Source of the DNA: CBDFLD01 sp965249005
GTDB lineage: Bacteria; Acidobacteriota; UBA6911
Reading direction: 5' to 3'
DNA length: 64,000 nucleotides
NCBI GenBank assembly: GCA_965249005.1
Contig: CBDFLD010000018.1
Location: 124,001-188,000, forward strand
Positions 44,913 to 54,807 of this stretch are shown piece by piece (the first letter of the stretch is position 1; every line of letters starts with the position of its first letter). The translations under genes and the position numbers were made by a program. A model generated the notes under the pieces. It did not search any database, had not been told where the DNA came from, and was given only the letters and a program-made list of their open reading frames with translations.

Positions 44913-44948
44913 AAAAAAATTCCCGGACCGAACACCGATCCGGGATTT
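44913..44948 (-). terminator. Rho-independent terminator in the btuB leader
   Basis: On the minus strand ATCCCGGATCGG, a short loop and TTCGGTCCGGGAATT pair to a GC-rich stem followed by seven T. It lies between the riboswitch and the btuB start, where a B12-controlled terminator would be expected. Confidence 0.8.
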
Positions 44949-44989
44949 CCCTTTTTATCCGAACCTGTGGGCCACCCTCACACCGCGTA

Positions 44990-45172
44990 GGAATGACACG
45001 CTCACGCCAGGCAGGTTTTCTGACTCTCGGATCATCCTACTAGCCGCGCCTTCCCAACCGGCAATCACCGATCAGTGGCTCGTTGCGGCCCTCGTCCCCG
45101 ATCACAGCGGCGGGCCCGTCCCCGATTCAAACGGGGTTCCCTATTAAGCGTTACTGCTGCACCTAGTGTGCA
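44990..45172 (-). ncRNA. Cobalamin riboswitch
   Basis: On the minus strand the leader contains, in order, GGTGCAGCAGTAACGCTTAA-TAGGGAA at its 5' end, GACGGGCCCGCCGCTGT, the GCCACTG segment of the B12 box, TTGGGAAGGCGCG, and GAGTCAGAAAACCTGCCTG. These are the conserved blocks of the AdoCbl-class riboswitch. A terminator follows, so binding of cobalamin would stop transcription of the receptor gene. Confidence 0.93.
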
Positions 45173-45198
45173 TCCACGTTGGGTCAAAATGAGGTTTG

Positions 45199-45204
45199 TG
45201 TCAA
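45199..45204 (-). promoter_or_regulatory. Possible -35 box for the btuB leader
   Basis: TTGACA on the minus strand about 30 nt before the first conserved block of the riboswitch. The -10 region at the right distance is poor. Confidence 0.25.
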
Positions 45205-45260
45205 GAAGAAAAGTGCGCTTTGCGTCGTGCGCTTTTTTGGGAAAGGGGTGAACACGCCTT

Positions 45261-46577
45261 TTATCGCGCTATCGACTTCAACTTTTCCTGGATCTCGGAT
45301 TCGGGCAGCCATCTTCCCCGGACCATGACTCCTGCCCGGCGCGAAAGATGGGAAATGTCTTCCAGCGGGTTAGCGTCGAGCAGTATCAAATCCGCCCGGC
45401 GGCCGACCTCGATCGTTCCGAAACTGTCTTTTTCTTTGAAGTACTCCCCCACGTTCCTCGTACCCGAAACAAGGATCGCATACGGACTCATGCCACAGTC
45501 GGCCATGAGGTGCACTTCCCGGTGAATTGAGAATCCGGGGACGCTAAATTGCTGCGGCGCGTCGGTACCGAGCAGGATCCGGACCCCCGCCTCGTTCAAC
45601 GCCCGCAGCAGGCGCTTGCGATTGTCCACCATGTGGCCGACCGCATCTGGATTGAATTGCGGGCTGCCGATCCGGCGTTCGAACGCGCTCGTCCAGCGGT
45701 CGACCTGATCGCACGGCATGTATCGGAGCTCCGGGTAGGCTTGAAGGTCCTCCAGCCTCGCGGCGCCCAGCAGTGTCTCCCACAACGCCATGGTTGGAAC
45801 GACCCAGGCCCCGGAAACCTTGGTCCGGCGCGCAACTTCCATGAGTCTCGTCCGCTCGACGGCTCCCCGATCGCCTTGGAGGTACTTGATATACCCATCC
45901 AGATGATCGACCGTCTCCTGCCCCATTTCCAGGGCGTGCAACAGACCGACCTCCTGGGGAACGTGTCCCGCAAAACGAATCCCGACTTCCTTGGCCGTCT
46001 GGGCCATGGCGTCGTATTCCGCCATCGTCAAACCCGGATGGACCTTGAGTAGATCCCATCCTTCGGCGTTTTGCTGCCGGACCCTCTCTTGCGCCTGTTG
46101 GGGCGATTGGATCGATCGGCCGTTGAAGCTCGGGCCGGCCAGGTAAAGTGTCGGCGCAACGATTTTTCCTCGATTCGCCTTGTCTCTCAAGTCGAGCTGT
46201 CCGGGCGCGCCCAGCATCCCTCTCACCGTGGTGACACCGTTAGCCAGGTAGAGAAACAGGACCGCCTCGACAAATTCCTCCGGGGCGCTCGGAGGAGGAA
46301 AGTGACCGTGCATCTCGGCAAGACCAGGAACAAGAAACTTTCCCCGGCCATCGATCCGCCGCACACCCGAGGGCAACCCGATCTCCGAAGTGGCTCCAAC
46401 GGCCGCAATACGATCCCCACGCACGATGACCACTTGGTCGGCGAGAACACGATTGGTCGCCGTCATGGGAACGACATCTACTCCGACGAAGGCATACTCC
46501 GGATCGTCCATCGCGGTCGATCGGTTACTCGCAACAAACAGCAATGTGACGGCTACCGCGAGTATTGTGATTTTCAT
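45261..46577 (-). CDS. Secreted amidohydrolase (imidazolonepropionase-like)
   Basis: 438 aa. The ATG at 46577 (AAGGA upstream) opens a signal peptide (MKITILAVAVTLLFVASNRSTA). The amidohydrolase metal site is AEMHGHF, with LLKVHPG (lysine), AGHVP and HLDGYIK histidines, and LLGTDAP (final Asp). Secreted members of this group are Xaa-Pro or acyl-aminoacid hydrolases in Gram-negatives; the exact substrate is not known. Divergent from the SSS symporter at 46865, with a 287-bp gap. Confidence 0.85.
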   Translation of the reverse strand: MKITILAVAVTLLFVASNRSTAMDDPEYAFVGVDVVPMTATNRVLADQVVIVRGDRIAAVGATSEIGLPSGVRRIDGRGKFLVPGLAEMHGHFPPPSAPEEFVEAVLFLYLANGVTTVRGMLGAPGQLDLRDKANRGKIVAPTLYLAGPSFNGRSIQSPQQAQERVRQQNAEGWDLLKVHPGLTMAEYDAMAQTAKEVGIRFAGHVPQEVGLLHALEMGQETVDHLDGYIKYLQGDRGAVERTRLMEVARRTKVSGAWVVPTMALWETLLGAARLEDLQAYPELRYMPCDQVDRWTSAFERRIGSPQFNPDAVGHMVDNRKRLLRALNEAGVRILLGTDAPQQFSVPGFSIHREVHLMADCGMSPYAILVSGTRNVGEYFKEKDSFGTIEVGRRADLILLDANPLEDISHLSRRAGVMVRGRWLPESEIQEKLKSIAR

Positions 46578-46717
46578 GTCCGTCCTTTCAAAAGAGCCCA
46601 TTGGCATGCGATAGCGGGGAGCGAACCACAACACTCGCCTCAGGAGGGCAGAATCATCGATGACGACCAATACCGATAGATTATCATTCCGTGCCGGCAG
46701 ATTCCATCAACGCGAAT

Positions 46718-46744
46718 CTACATCACCAAACCTACATCACCAAA
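46718..46744 (+). repeat. 13-bp direct repeat upstream of the symporter
   Basis: CTACATCACCAAA occurs twice, starts 14 bp apart (46718 and 46732), in the divergent gap between the amidohydrolase and the symporter. It could be an operator or simple slippage. Confidence 0.45.
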
Positions 46745-46864
46745 GTTACATGGCCCCCGGTAACGCAATCGCCCGCTCGAAGGAAACGAGCGGAAAGCGG
46801 ATTGCGACAGGTTTGTGCTACGATGCGGGCAAACCAGCTTTGGGTCGATTCACCAGAGAGGCTC

Positions 46865-48307
46865 ATGTCTACTTCCCCTTATTTCTGGTCCGTTCTCGGT
46901 TACCTGGTCGTTTTGGCCGCGATCGCCATCTACAAGAGCAGGGCGGTGAAGACCGAGACGGACTTTGTCCTCGCCGGCCGCGGATTGACGGCTCCCTTTC
47001 TGATCGGAACGATGCTGGCGTCCTGGATCGGGGCGGGGACTCTGATCGCGGGGGCGGAGTACGCGAAAAATCACGGGTTCGCTGCCATCTGGCAGCCGGC
47101 CGGCGCCTGGCTCGGGATCGCGGTAGTCGGCCTGTTGGCACCGCGGGTGCGACGCCTGGAGCAGTTTACGCTCCCGGACATCCTGGAGCTCCGATACAAC
47201 CGCTGGGCCAAGTTGCTGGGGAGCCTCACGATCATTATCGCTTTCACGGCGATCGTCGCTTATCAGATTCGAGGCATGGGCGTCGTACTCAACCTCGTCG
47301 CCGGAATCGATCAGGATACGGCTCGACTGATTGTGGCCATCTTCATCATCGCTTTCACGGCACTCGCTGGATTGATGTCGATCGCCTCGATGGATTTGCT
47401 CAACGGCACCGTGGTACTGCTCGGCGTCATCGTCGGGGTACCGGTCCTCTATTCCGTTGGGATGAGCCAAGACGCCTTTACCGTGCCGGTCTCGAGCCAG
47501 CTCTCCTGGACCGGGGGCCTATCGTGGACGGAGACCTTCGCCTATTTTCTTCCCACCTGTTTTCTGCTGCTTGGAGACCCTCAGATATACGGAAAGCTCT
47601 TTTCCGCCAAGAATCAACACGAGGCGAGGCGGGCGGTGTGGGGCTGGATTCTAACGACTGTCGTGGTCGAGGTACTGGTCGTGTGGCTTGCCGTCGAGGC
47701 CGGACTGCTGGACTACTCCAGATTCGGCGCCCCGCCAATCCCGGAAGAACATCCCGAATACACGATCCTGCATGGCGCTCGATACGCCTTCCCACTCGTC
47801 ATGGGATGCGTATTCCTGGTGGTTTCCACCGCTATCATCGTCTCCACCGCAACCTCTTATTTACTCCTTCCGGCCACGAACTTCACCAAGAACGTCGTCC
47901 AGCGCTTTCTTCGTCCCGAGATGACACAGCGTGAGTTGGTTGTCTCATCCCGTTTCTTTACGGTTCTCTTTGGCGCGGTTGCCTACCTCATGATCCAGAG
48001 CTTCGAGTCGGTATTGGAGATGTCGCGCTATGCCTACACGGTCTACGGAGCCGGAATCACCCCGGTGGTTCTGGCCGCATTCCTGTGGCGACGGGTCACG
48101 ACCGCGGGCGGTATCGCCTCGATCGTACTGGGGACCGGTGTGACGGTGGCCTGGGAAATGAGCACCCAAAGTGCCGGAGCGCCCCCTTTCGGAATCCCGA
48201 CCTTCTATCCAGCCATTGTGGCTTCGGTTGGAGCGCTTATCCTGGTGAGCCTCTGGACTCCTGCCGAGCCCCAATCCAAATGGCAGCCGTTTTTCGAGGG
48301 TTTGTAA
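46865..48307 (+). CDS. Sodium:solute symporter (SSS family)
   Basis: 480 aa with about thirteen membrane segments. The ATG at 46865 gives the normal start (YFWSVLGYLVVLAAIAIYKS, then DFVLAGRGLTAPFLIGTMLASWIGAGTLI). The internal repeat and PTCFLLLGDPQIYGKLFSAKN loop fit the family. Closer in style to pantothenate/solute carriers than to the SGLT-like protein at 33231. It may import a product of the divergent secreted amidohydrolase. It converges on an SDR gene across a strong palindrome. Confidence 0.83.
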   Translation: MSTSPYFWSVLGYLVVLAAIAIYKSRAVKTETDFVLAGRGLTAPFLIGTMLASWIGAGTLIAGAEYAKNHGFAAIWQPAGAWLGIAVVGLLAPRVRRLEQFTLPDILELRYNRWAKLLGSLTIIIAFTAIVAYQIRGMGVVLNLVAGIDQDTARLIVAIFIIAFTALAGLMSIASMDLLNGTVVLLGVIVGVPVLYSVGMSQDAFTVPVSSQLSWTGGLSWTETFAYFLPTCFLLLGDPQIYGKLFSAKNQHEARRAVWGWILTTVVVEVLVVWLAVEAGLLDYSRFGAPPIPEEHPEYTILHGARYAFPLVMGCVFLVVSTAIIVSTATSYLLLPATNFTKNVVQRFLRPEMTQRELVVSSRFFTVLFGAVAYLMIQSFESVLEMSRYAYTVYGAGITPVVLAAFLWRRVTTAGGIASIVLGTGVTVAWEMSTQSAGAPPFGIPTFYPAIVASVGALILVSLWTPAEPQSKWQPFFEGL

Positions 48308-48310
48308 AAA

Positions 48311-48391
48311 TAGGGACGTCCCCCACGTTTCCCAGTTTTCTTGAAATGGATTTTCGCGAAAAAAAACCGGGAAACGTGGGGAACGCCCCTA
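48311..48391. repeat. REP-like imperfect palindrome between convergent genes
   Basis: Left arm TAGGGACGTCCCCCACGTTT and onward to 48339; right arm 48361-48391 is its complement with three mismatches over about 29 bp, around a 21-bp centre. It includes the TAG stop of the SDR gene. It resembles REP palindromes moved by RAYT enzymes and could end transcription from both sides. Confidence 0.8.
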
Positions 48392-49180
48392 CAACAACGA
48401 TCTGGCCATGCCGCCGTGGATCGGAATGGCCACGCCGGTCAGAAAAGACGCCTGCTCGGAGGCGAGAAACGCGACCAGGGCCCCGAACTCCTTGGGGTCA
48501 CCGATCCTCCCGACAGGAATCAGGTCTTGCATCGCGCGCATCTCTTGTTCCATGGTCCGACCCGCTTGTTCCGCCCGGGCACGGCCGAGGGACGCCAGAC
48601 GATCCGTCAGAAACAGGCCTGTGCAGACGCTATTGACGAGGACCCCATCGGCCGCCACCTCAGACGCCAGCGTCTTGAGATAGCCGGTAAGGCCGGCGCG
48701 CATGATGTTCGATAGGGCAAGCGTGGGAATCGGCTCGCGCACCGACATGGACGTCAACGCGATAATCCGGCCCCACTTTTTCTCCCGCATCCAGGGAAGC
48801 ACGGTCGCGATCGCCCGGATCGAAGCCTTCATGGTCAGCTCGTACGCTTGATCGAGGGTTTCGTCGGTAACCTGGCTGGCGGTCCCCGGGGGCGGTCCTC
48901 CGGCGTTGGCAACCAGTATGTCCAGTGAGCCCATGCGCTCGCGCGACGACTCCAGATGACGGACCAGGGCCGCTCCATCGGTCACATCGCATGATTCGCC
49001 GAAAACCCGGCCCGGATGAGCCGTCTCCAGACGATCGATGGCATCCTGGAGCCTGTTGCCATCACGTCCGGAAATCGCCACACGGGCGCCCTCTTGGGCC
49101 AAGGCCTCGGCTACGGCAAACCCCAAACCTGTACTGGAGGCGAGCACCACCGCACTTTTGTCACTCAATCCTAGGTCCAT
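48389..49180 (-). CDS. SDR-family protein with altered active site
   Basis: 263 aa, FabG-like fold with ASSTGLGFAVAEALA cofactor loop and VANAGGPPPG. The Tyr-x-x-x-Lys motif is missing: where Tyr and Lys are expected the sequence reads LSNIMRAG, that is Ser and Arg. The residues around (REPIPTLALSN-x-x-RA) are those of a recognised SDR subgroup with this same substitution, so the gene is probably intact and the function changed. No partner gene is linked. Confidence 0.8.
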   Translation of the reverse strand: MDLGLSDKSAVVLASSTGLGFAVAEALAQEGARVAISGRDGNRLQDAIDRLETAHPGRVFGESCDVTDGAALVRHLESSRERMGSLDILVANAGGPPPGTASQVTDETLDQAYELTMKASIRAIATVLPWMREKKWGRIIALTSMSVREPIPTLALSNIMRAGLTGYLKTLASEVAADGVLVNSVCTGLFLTDRLASLGRARAEQAGRTMEQEMRAMQDLIPVGRIGDPKEFGALVAFLASEQASFLTGVAIPIHGGMARSLL

Positions 49181-49689
49181 GGTTCCGCTCCATTCATGAG
49201 TACGCTAGAGTTTTGAATTCGGAGGCAGTTGAAGGTAGCCGAGATTTGGTCCACCGTCAAGGAAACATCCGATAATTTGGATGATAAATCAAATTGTTGG
49301 ATCGAGCTTCCTCTAGCCCAACCTTGCTCACGACCGATTATCCTCATAAATCATTCACCAACAACAGTTTGAATGGGTGGTCCGATAAGATCTCCGCTAG
49401 GACATCGAATTGCTAGTATGACAATGGCTCACCGGTCAGGAGGACCGCCAGGGGCACTCTCGGGGAGTAGAAATGATTGATTGTCAGGGTCGGCTTCCGC
49501 TACAATTGTTAGCCAAGCCCGGCAAGCTCAGCAAAAGATACCAGCCAAAAATAAAAAAAAGACAAAAAAGAACCAGACAGTAAAGACATGCGGGAAACAG
49601 CGGTCGGCTTGGCGCGGGAGAAGGTCAGATCAAACTTCATCGCGCCGGCTACAATGGTACGTAGGTTGTTCTCTCCGAAGGAGGGGTAT
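49181..49689. other. Divergent intergenic region before the Oar gene
   Basis: 509 bp with no gene. It is AT-richer than its surroundings, contains an A-rich stretch (about 49545-49575), and holds the promoter candidate at 49477-49506. The leader to the Oar start would be about 175 nt; no known riboswitch was recognised in it. Confidence 0.6.
49477..49506 (+). promoter_or_regulatory. Candidate promoter of the Oar-type receptor gene
   Basis: TTGATT (49477-49482), 18-bp spacer, TACAAT (49501-49506). Confidence 0.45.
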
Positions 49690-50697
49690 ATGGGTAAACA
49701 CACTCTCAAGGTTCAATCTGTGCGAACGTCGGCGTCGGCCCCGGCCCGGATTGCTCTCTTTGCCCTGGTGGCTTTCTGCACGATGGCGATCGCGACAAGC
49801 TCCAACATCTATGGGCAGGATTTGTCGGCCAGATTTCAGGGTTCCGTCACCGATGAAACCGGCGGCCGGGTCCCGGGCGCCGCAGTGACCCTGACCAATG
49901 AACAGACAAACGCAGCACAGGACACCGTTACCAACGACGTGGGACTTTATGTTTTTCCGAGAGTCATGCAGGGGGTCTACCAGATCAGCGCAGAGCTGTC
50001 GGGATTTCGGAAGGCTCTGGTCGAAGGCATCATCGTCGAGGTACGGGCGCCGGTTACGGTCGATCTGGTCCTCGAGCTCGGGGATGTTTCCGAGACCGTG
50101 GTCGTCAGTGCCAGGGAAACCCAGGCCATCATCAACACGATGACCTCCGAGATCGGCACCGTCGTCAACCGACAACAGATTCAGGCCTTGCCACTCAACG
50201 GGCGCAGTCCGACGGAGCTCGCACTCATGCAAGCGGGCGTCACCGGGTCGAGTCAGATCGCCCGCACCGCCTCGGTGAACGGAACCCGCGGTACCCACAA
50301 CAACTTTACGCTGGATGGAATCAACAACCAGGACAACTTCATCCGCACCGATGCCTTTTTCGGCACGATTCCGGTCAAGGAAAGTTTCATCCAGGAGTTC
50401 AACATCACGACCTCGAACTCCGGCGCCGATGCCGTGCTGGGCGCGTCACAGACGCACATGATCACACGCTCGGGCAGCAACGATTGGCACGGGCAGTTTT
50501 TCTATTACCACCAAAACGACGCACTCAACGCGAACACGTTCTTCAACAACGCCGCCGGGGTCGGGAAGGAGCGCGGCCTCAACCATCAATACGGATTCAA
50601 CTTCGGAGGACCGGTCCTGAAAAACAAGCTCTTTTTCTTCCTGGATTACGAGGAAGAGCAGACGCCGGGAACGGCCAGCGTGGTCGCCAGGTCATGA
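49690..50697 (+). pseudogene. Oar receptor fragment 1 (signal, regulatory domain, plug)
   Basis: Ends at TGA (50695-50697) after FFLDYEEEQTPG-TASVVARS. The next frame continues the protein from 50688 (QVMTPATRAGNF), so one base is missing around 50686-50690, probably a C in a C-run. It may be a sequencing error. Confidence 0.85.
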
Positions 50698-52292
50698 CGC
50701 CCGCCACCCGCGCGGGAAATTTTACTTATCTTGCGGCTGACGGTCAGTCGCGGACCGTGAATCTGCTCACGCTGGGCGGCGTAGCTGCGGATCCCAGGAT
50801 GCAGGCCTTCATCGATCAGACTCCTCTGCCAAACGATACCAGTACGGGTGTCGGCGATGGAGTCAACATTCAAGGCCACCGTTTCAACAACACCGACGCC
50901 AACGATGGGAAGTGGTTCGTTCTCAGAATGGACTACGAGCTCAACCAGCAGCATCGCCTCAGCGGCACTTTTCACCAATTCAAGTTCGCTCAGCCGGTCC
51001 AAGGGAGTGACTCGATAGGTCCGGTTTTTCTCAACACGCCGGGAGCCGGCCAGAAATCGACCCGCCGGCTCGGGGCCTATACCTGGCAGTCCAGTTTCCT
51101 TCCAACCCTCAATAACGAACTGCGGTTCGGCTTTCAGTGGGCGCCGGTCGAGTTCTTCAATGCCGAGACCTTTCCGGACGGCTATATCCTGACCTGGCCG
51201 GACATAGTGGACAACCCAGTTCAGGACTTCCTGGGTCAAGGGCGGAACTCTCCGATCTGGGAGATCCATGACAACGCAACCTGGGTGAAAGGAAACCATA
51301 CCTTCATGCTTGGCGGCGGTTTCCGCAATGTGACCGTGGATCAGTTCAACGATGCCGGGATTATTCCCGACTACACGATTGGCTTCGGGGTGGGGAACCC
51401 GAGCCCGCTGGGACCTGGCATGTTCCCCGGAGGGATTTCAGGGAATGACTTTGCCAACGCAGGGGATCTGCTGGCCGTGCTCGGTGGATTCGTCGACGAG
51501 GGGGAGCAGACGTTCAACGTCACCAGCCGAACCTCTGGATTCGTCGATGGCGCCACCCAGAACCGCATCCTGAAGCAGAAGTTCTTCAACCTCTATGCCG
51601 GAGACATCTGGCGTGTGACACCCAACCTCACCCTCAATTTTCAGCTGCGCTGGGAATATCATTCCGTACCCACCGAGGAGAATGGCCTCGCGCTGCTTCC
51701 GAAGGGCGGAGTGGCCGGCGTCCTGGACCCGAATGCAGTGATCGACTTTGCGGGCGAAGGCACCGGAAGGAACTTTTTCAACAGCGATCGCAACAATTTC
51801 TCTCCTGGCTTCGGACTCGCCTACCGCATCCGGCCCAACCTCGTTTTCCGCGGCGGCTATTCGATAAACTACGTTGTCGACAACAACATGACCGTCGTGC
51901 TCAACGCCTTGCGGGGGAATGACGGCTTGACGCAAACGGAGTTGCGTACCGCTCTGGCCGGGACGGTGAGCGGGGGCGGCTTGACTCCGATCCCAACGCC
52001 CGAGTTCAAGGTCCCGAGAACGGCACGGGATCAAATCGACTCCGACCCGACCGCGGCCCTGTACACCATCGATGAGAACCTCAAAACCCCGTACGTTCAG
52101 CAATGGAACGTGGGCCTTCAGTTCGAGCCCTTCCGTGACACTGCCTTCGAAGTGCGGTACGTGGGAAACCGAGGCTCTCAGCTAACGCGGGCGATCGACC
52201 TCAATCAGGTCAAGTTCCCCCAGAACTTCGTCGATGACTTTCGACGGGCGCAGAACAACCTCATAGAAAACGGGAATCCTTTCATCGAGTGA
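50688..52292 (+). pseudogene. Oar receptor fragment 2 (barrel)
   Basis: Continuous barrel sequence up to the insertion; ends NGNPFIE then TGA, where the last codons already belong to the inserted element. The true gene continues at 53718 as PFIGEPL. Confidence 0.85.
52278..52287. repeat. Target-site duplication, left copy
   Basis: CCTTTCATCG, repeated exactly at 53718-53727. Up to 10 bp; the true duplication may be 8 to 10 bp. Confidence 0.85.
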
Positions 52293-53717
52293 GTGCTATT
52301 GTTAGTTGAAATTCAATGAAAGGAAAGCGGCTCCAAGAGTGGTAGATTTTTGTTTTTGTCCGAAAACGAAGTCAACCAATTCTCAAGGAGCCACTATGAA
52401 GAAGATTCTACCAAACGGCAATACGTCGAAGCAAAAACGATCGTCAGGCGAGACACGATTTCTCGCAACCAATGATCAGCTCAACGAACTTGATGCACGT
52501 ATCGAGCTCATCCAAGCGTTGATACCGCTGGGATTGCGAGCCGTCCAGGACAGCCTTGAAGATGAAGTCAACCACCTCGCTGGGGAGCGCTATAGCCGAG
52601 CCGGCGGCGATTCCAACCTTCATCGATGGGGATCGCAAAGGGGTTCAGTGTACCTGACAGATCAGAAGATTCCAGTCCGTGTTCCTCGAGTCCGAAATAC
52701 TGATCGGAGTTGTGAGGTACGGTTGAGAACATATCGGCGGTTGCAGCAACCCAGGAATATGGACGAGGGCCTTTTGAAGAAGGTAATCAACGGATTATCG
52801 TGTCGCAATTATCGGGAGTGCGCTGAGGCGGTTCCCGAGGCCTTTGGCATGTCGCCATCGAGCATCTCGCGCCGTACCATCCAAGTGACAGCTCGAAAAC
52901 TGAAGGAGCTGCAGGAACGATCTCTTGCAGGATACGATTTTGTTGCTCTCTTTCTGGACGGCAAAAGCTTTGCATCGGAGCAAATCCTGATTGGATTGGG
53001 AGTAACCATTGAGGGTGAGAAGATCATCTTGGGGTTCCTGCAGGCCAGTACCGAAAATGAACGAGTGTGTACGGACTTTCTCCGAGGGCTGTTACAAAGA
53101 GGGCTTTGCCATGATGAGGGCCTGATGTGCGTTATCGATGGGTCCAAAGGATTGCGAAAAGCCGTCCAGGCGGTATTCGGCAACCGGGCGGTCGTGCAGC
53201 GCTGCCGATGGCACAAGCGTGAAAATGTATTGTGCTACTTACCCAAGAGCAAACAGGGAACCTTTCGCAAACGATTGCAGGATGCCTATCAAAAGCCAAC
53301 CCTGAGAGAGGCAGAAAAAGCGCTTCTAAGGGTCCGAAAAGAACTATCGCTGCTGAACCAGTCAGCGGCAGCCAGCTTGGATGAGGGTTTCGAAGAGACT
53401 CTCACCCTTCACCGGTTGGGCCTGGCAGAGGAACTCCGGGAAAGTTTCTCTACCACGAATTGTCTCGAGTCCATCAATGCGCAGCTTGGACAAAGAACCG
53501 ATAAAGTGGATTACTGGAAAAACAGCAACCAATTACATCGCTGGGTAGCTACGGCATTGCTTGAGATCGAGCCGAGACTCAGGAAGGTCCGTGGCTATCG
53601 GCATCTGCCGAGGTTACGTCGTTCCTTAAAAGCCCGCTTTTCAAAAGCCGTGGAGGAACGAATTGCGTAAATACCACGGGAGCCGCTCTCCAATTTCAAC
53701 TAAAAATGGGATTGACT
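52288..53717 (+). mobile_element. IS256-family insertion sequence
   Basis: About 1,430 bp between the two CCTTTCATCG copies. Imperfect terminal inverted repeats of about 26 bp: the left end begins AGTGAGTGCTATTG and the right end, on the other strand, AGTCAATCCCATTT; both continue with TTAGTTGAAATT. One transposase gene. The clean duplication, intact transposase and restorable host frame point to a recent insertion. Confidence 0.92.
52396..53670 (+). CDS. IS256-family (Mutator-type) transposase
   Basis: 424 aa, intact. The ATG at 52396 has AAGGAG upstream. The DDE residues are visible in ALFLDGKSF, CVIDGSKGLRKAV and FSTTNCLESINAQL, with the family helix-turn-helix region (NGLSCRNYRECAEAVPEAFG) and a CRWHKRENV cysteine-histidine segment. 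It catalyses cut-and-paste or copy-out transposition. The protein looks active. Confidence 0.92.
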   Translation: MKKILPNGNTSKQKRSSGETRFLATNDQLNELDARIELIQALIPLGLRAVQDSLEDEVNHLAGERYSRAGGDSNLHRWGSQRGSVYLTDQKIPVRVPRVRNTDRSCEVRLRTYRRLQQPRNMDEGLLKKVINGLSCRNYRECAEAVPEAFGMSPSSISRRTIQVTARKLKELQERSLAGYDFVALFLDGKSFASEQILIGLGVTIEGEKIILGFLQASTENERVCTDFLRGLLQRGLCHDEGLMCVIDGSKGLRKAVQAVFGNRAVVQRCRWHKRENVLCYLPKSKQGTFRKRLQDAYQKPTLREAEKALLRVRKELSLLNQSAAASLDEGFEETLTLHRLGLAEELRESFSTTNCLESINAQLGQRTDKVDYWKNSNQLHRWVATALLEIEPRLRKVRGYRHLPRLRRSLKARFSKAVEERIA

Positions 53718-54800
53718 CCTTTCATCGGAGAGCCTCTGACGGTGTTCCCCCAGCTCGGATTGGCAGGCTTTCTGCAAGCGGGCTTTGTCCAGAACTGGAT
53801 TGCCAATGGAGAGATCGGAACCTATGTGGGAGCGTTCATGGTTCCCAACCGGGCCTTCTTTTTCGCGGGCGAAGGCGGCGAACGCTTCGGCGCCACGCTT
53901 GGAATCAGCCCGTTTTTGAACAATCCCAATATCTTTGTCGCCGATTTCGTCGGCAACAACGCCTTTTCCAAGTACAACGGTCTTCAGTTTGAGGTGCGGC
54001 GGCGCTTTCATGAAGGTATCGCCGGACAGTTCAACTATACCTTTGGCAAAGTTCTGACCAACTTCGCGGGCACCCAGTCCGGCTTCCGCGGCTACTTCGA
54101 CAACGCGCAGCAAAACCTCGAGGTCATGCGTCCCGAGTACGACATCACCCACACACTCAACGCGAACTTTGTCTGGGATCTGCCCGTCGGGCAGGGGCGT
54201 CGGTACCTGAACCAGGGAGGCATCGTCGATGCCATCCTGGGCGGCTGGCAGACGACTGGAATCGTCAGGGTCCGCTCAGGGGAGACGGTCAACATCGTTT
54301 CCCAGCGCGGAACGATCAACCGCGACGGCTCACGCGCCACCACCAACACCGTGAATCTGAACGGACTGAACATTGGGGAGCTTCAGTCGCGCACCGGGGC
54401 CTTTCGCCAACCGGATGGAAGCGTCAATCTCTTTGATTCGTCTCTACGCGGGCCGGACGGACGCGGGAATCCGGACGTCTTCGAGAACCCGGGACTCCTC
54501 GAGGCCGGAACGCTTGGCCTCTCTCCGGTCAGCGGACCCTGGTACGGCAACTTCAACATGGGGGTGCGGAAGCAATTCGGACTCCCATTCAAGGAAGACT
54601 CCTTCCTCGAGTTCCGTTTCGACTTCTTCAACATGTTCAACCGAACCAACTTCTTCATCCGGTCGACACCCTTTGCCGGAGGCGTTTTAGACGATCTGGG
54701 TGTTTTGAATCGACACGACATCAACGGCACGGACTTCGGCTTGATCGACGAAACCTACAGTCCGCGCGAGATGCAATTTGGTGTGAAGATTTTCTTTTAG
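53718..54800 (+). pseudogene. Oar receptor fragment 3 (barrel C-terminal part)
   Basis: Starts in frame with fragment 2 (PFIGEPLTVFPQLGLAG) after the IS and runs to the barrel end. Contains the strands FNYTFGKVLTNFAG, YDITHTLNANFVWDLPVG and the closing FFNMFNRTNFF region. Confidence 0.85.
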
Positions 54801-54807
54801 CTCGCGT

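Larger units (their letters stand above)
49690..54800 (+). pseudogene. Oar-type TonB-dependent receptor gene, broken by a frameshift and an IS
   Basis: Three pieces of one gene: 49690-50697, 50688-52292 and 53718-54800. With the insertion removed and one base restored they give a receptor of about 1,220 aa. It has a signal peptide ending SSNIYGQ, a carboxypeptidase-regulatory-like domain (FQGSVTDETGGRVPGAAVTLTN and following), a plug domain (LPLNGRSPTELALMQAGV) and a large barrel ending in MQFGVKIFF. Oar-like receptors are abundant in Acidobacteriota and take up large glycans or peptides. The start at 49690 has GGAGGGG just upstream. The gene is not expected to give a functional receptor in this strain. 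Confidence 0.9.

Noticed and set aside
50695..50697. TGA in the Oar gene as a second selenocysteine codon.
   Set aside because: The protein continues in a different frame and no Cys is expected there; it is a frameshift.
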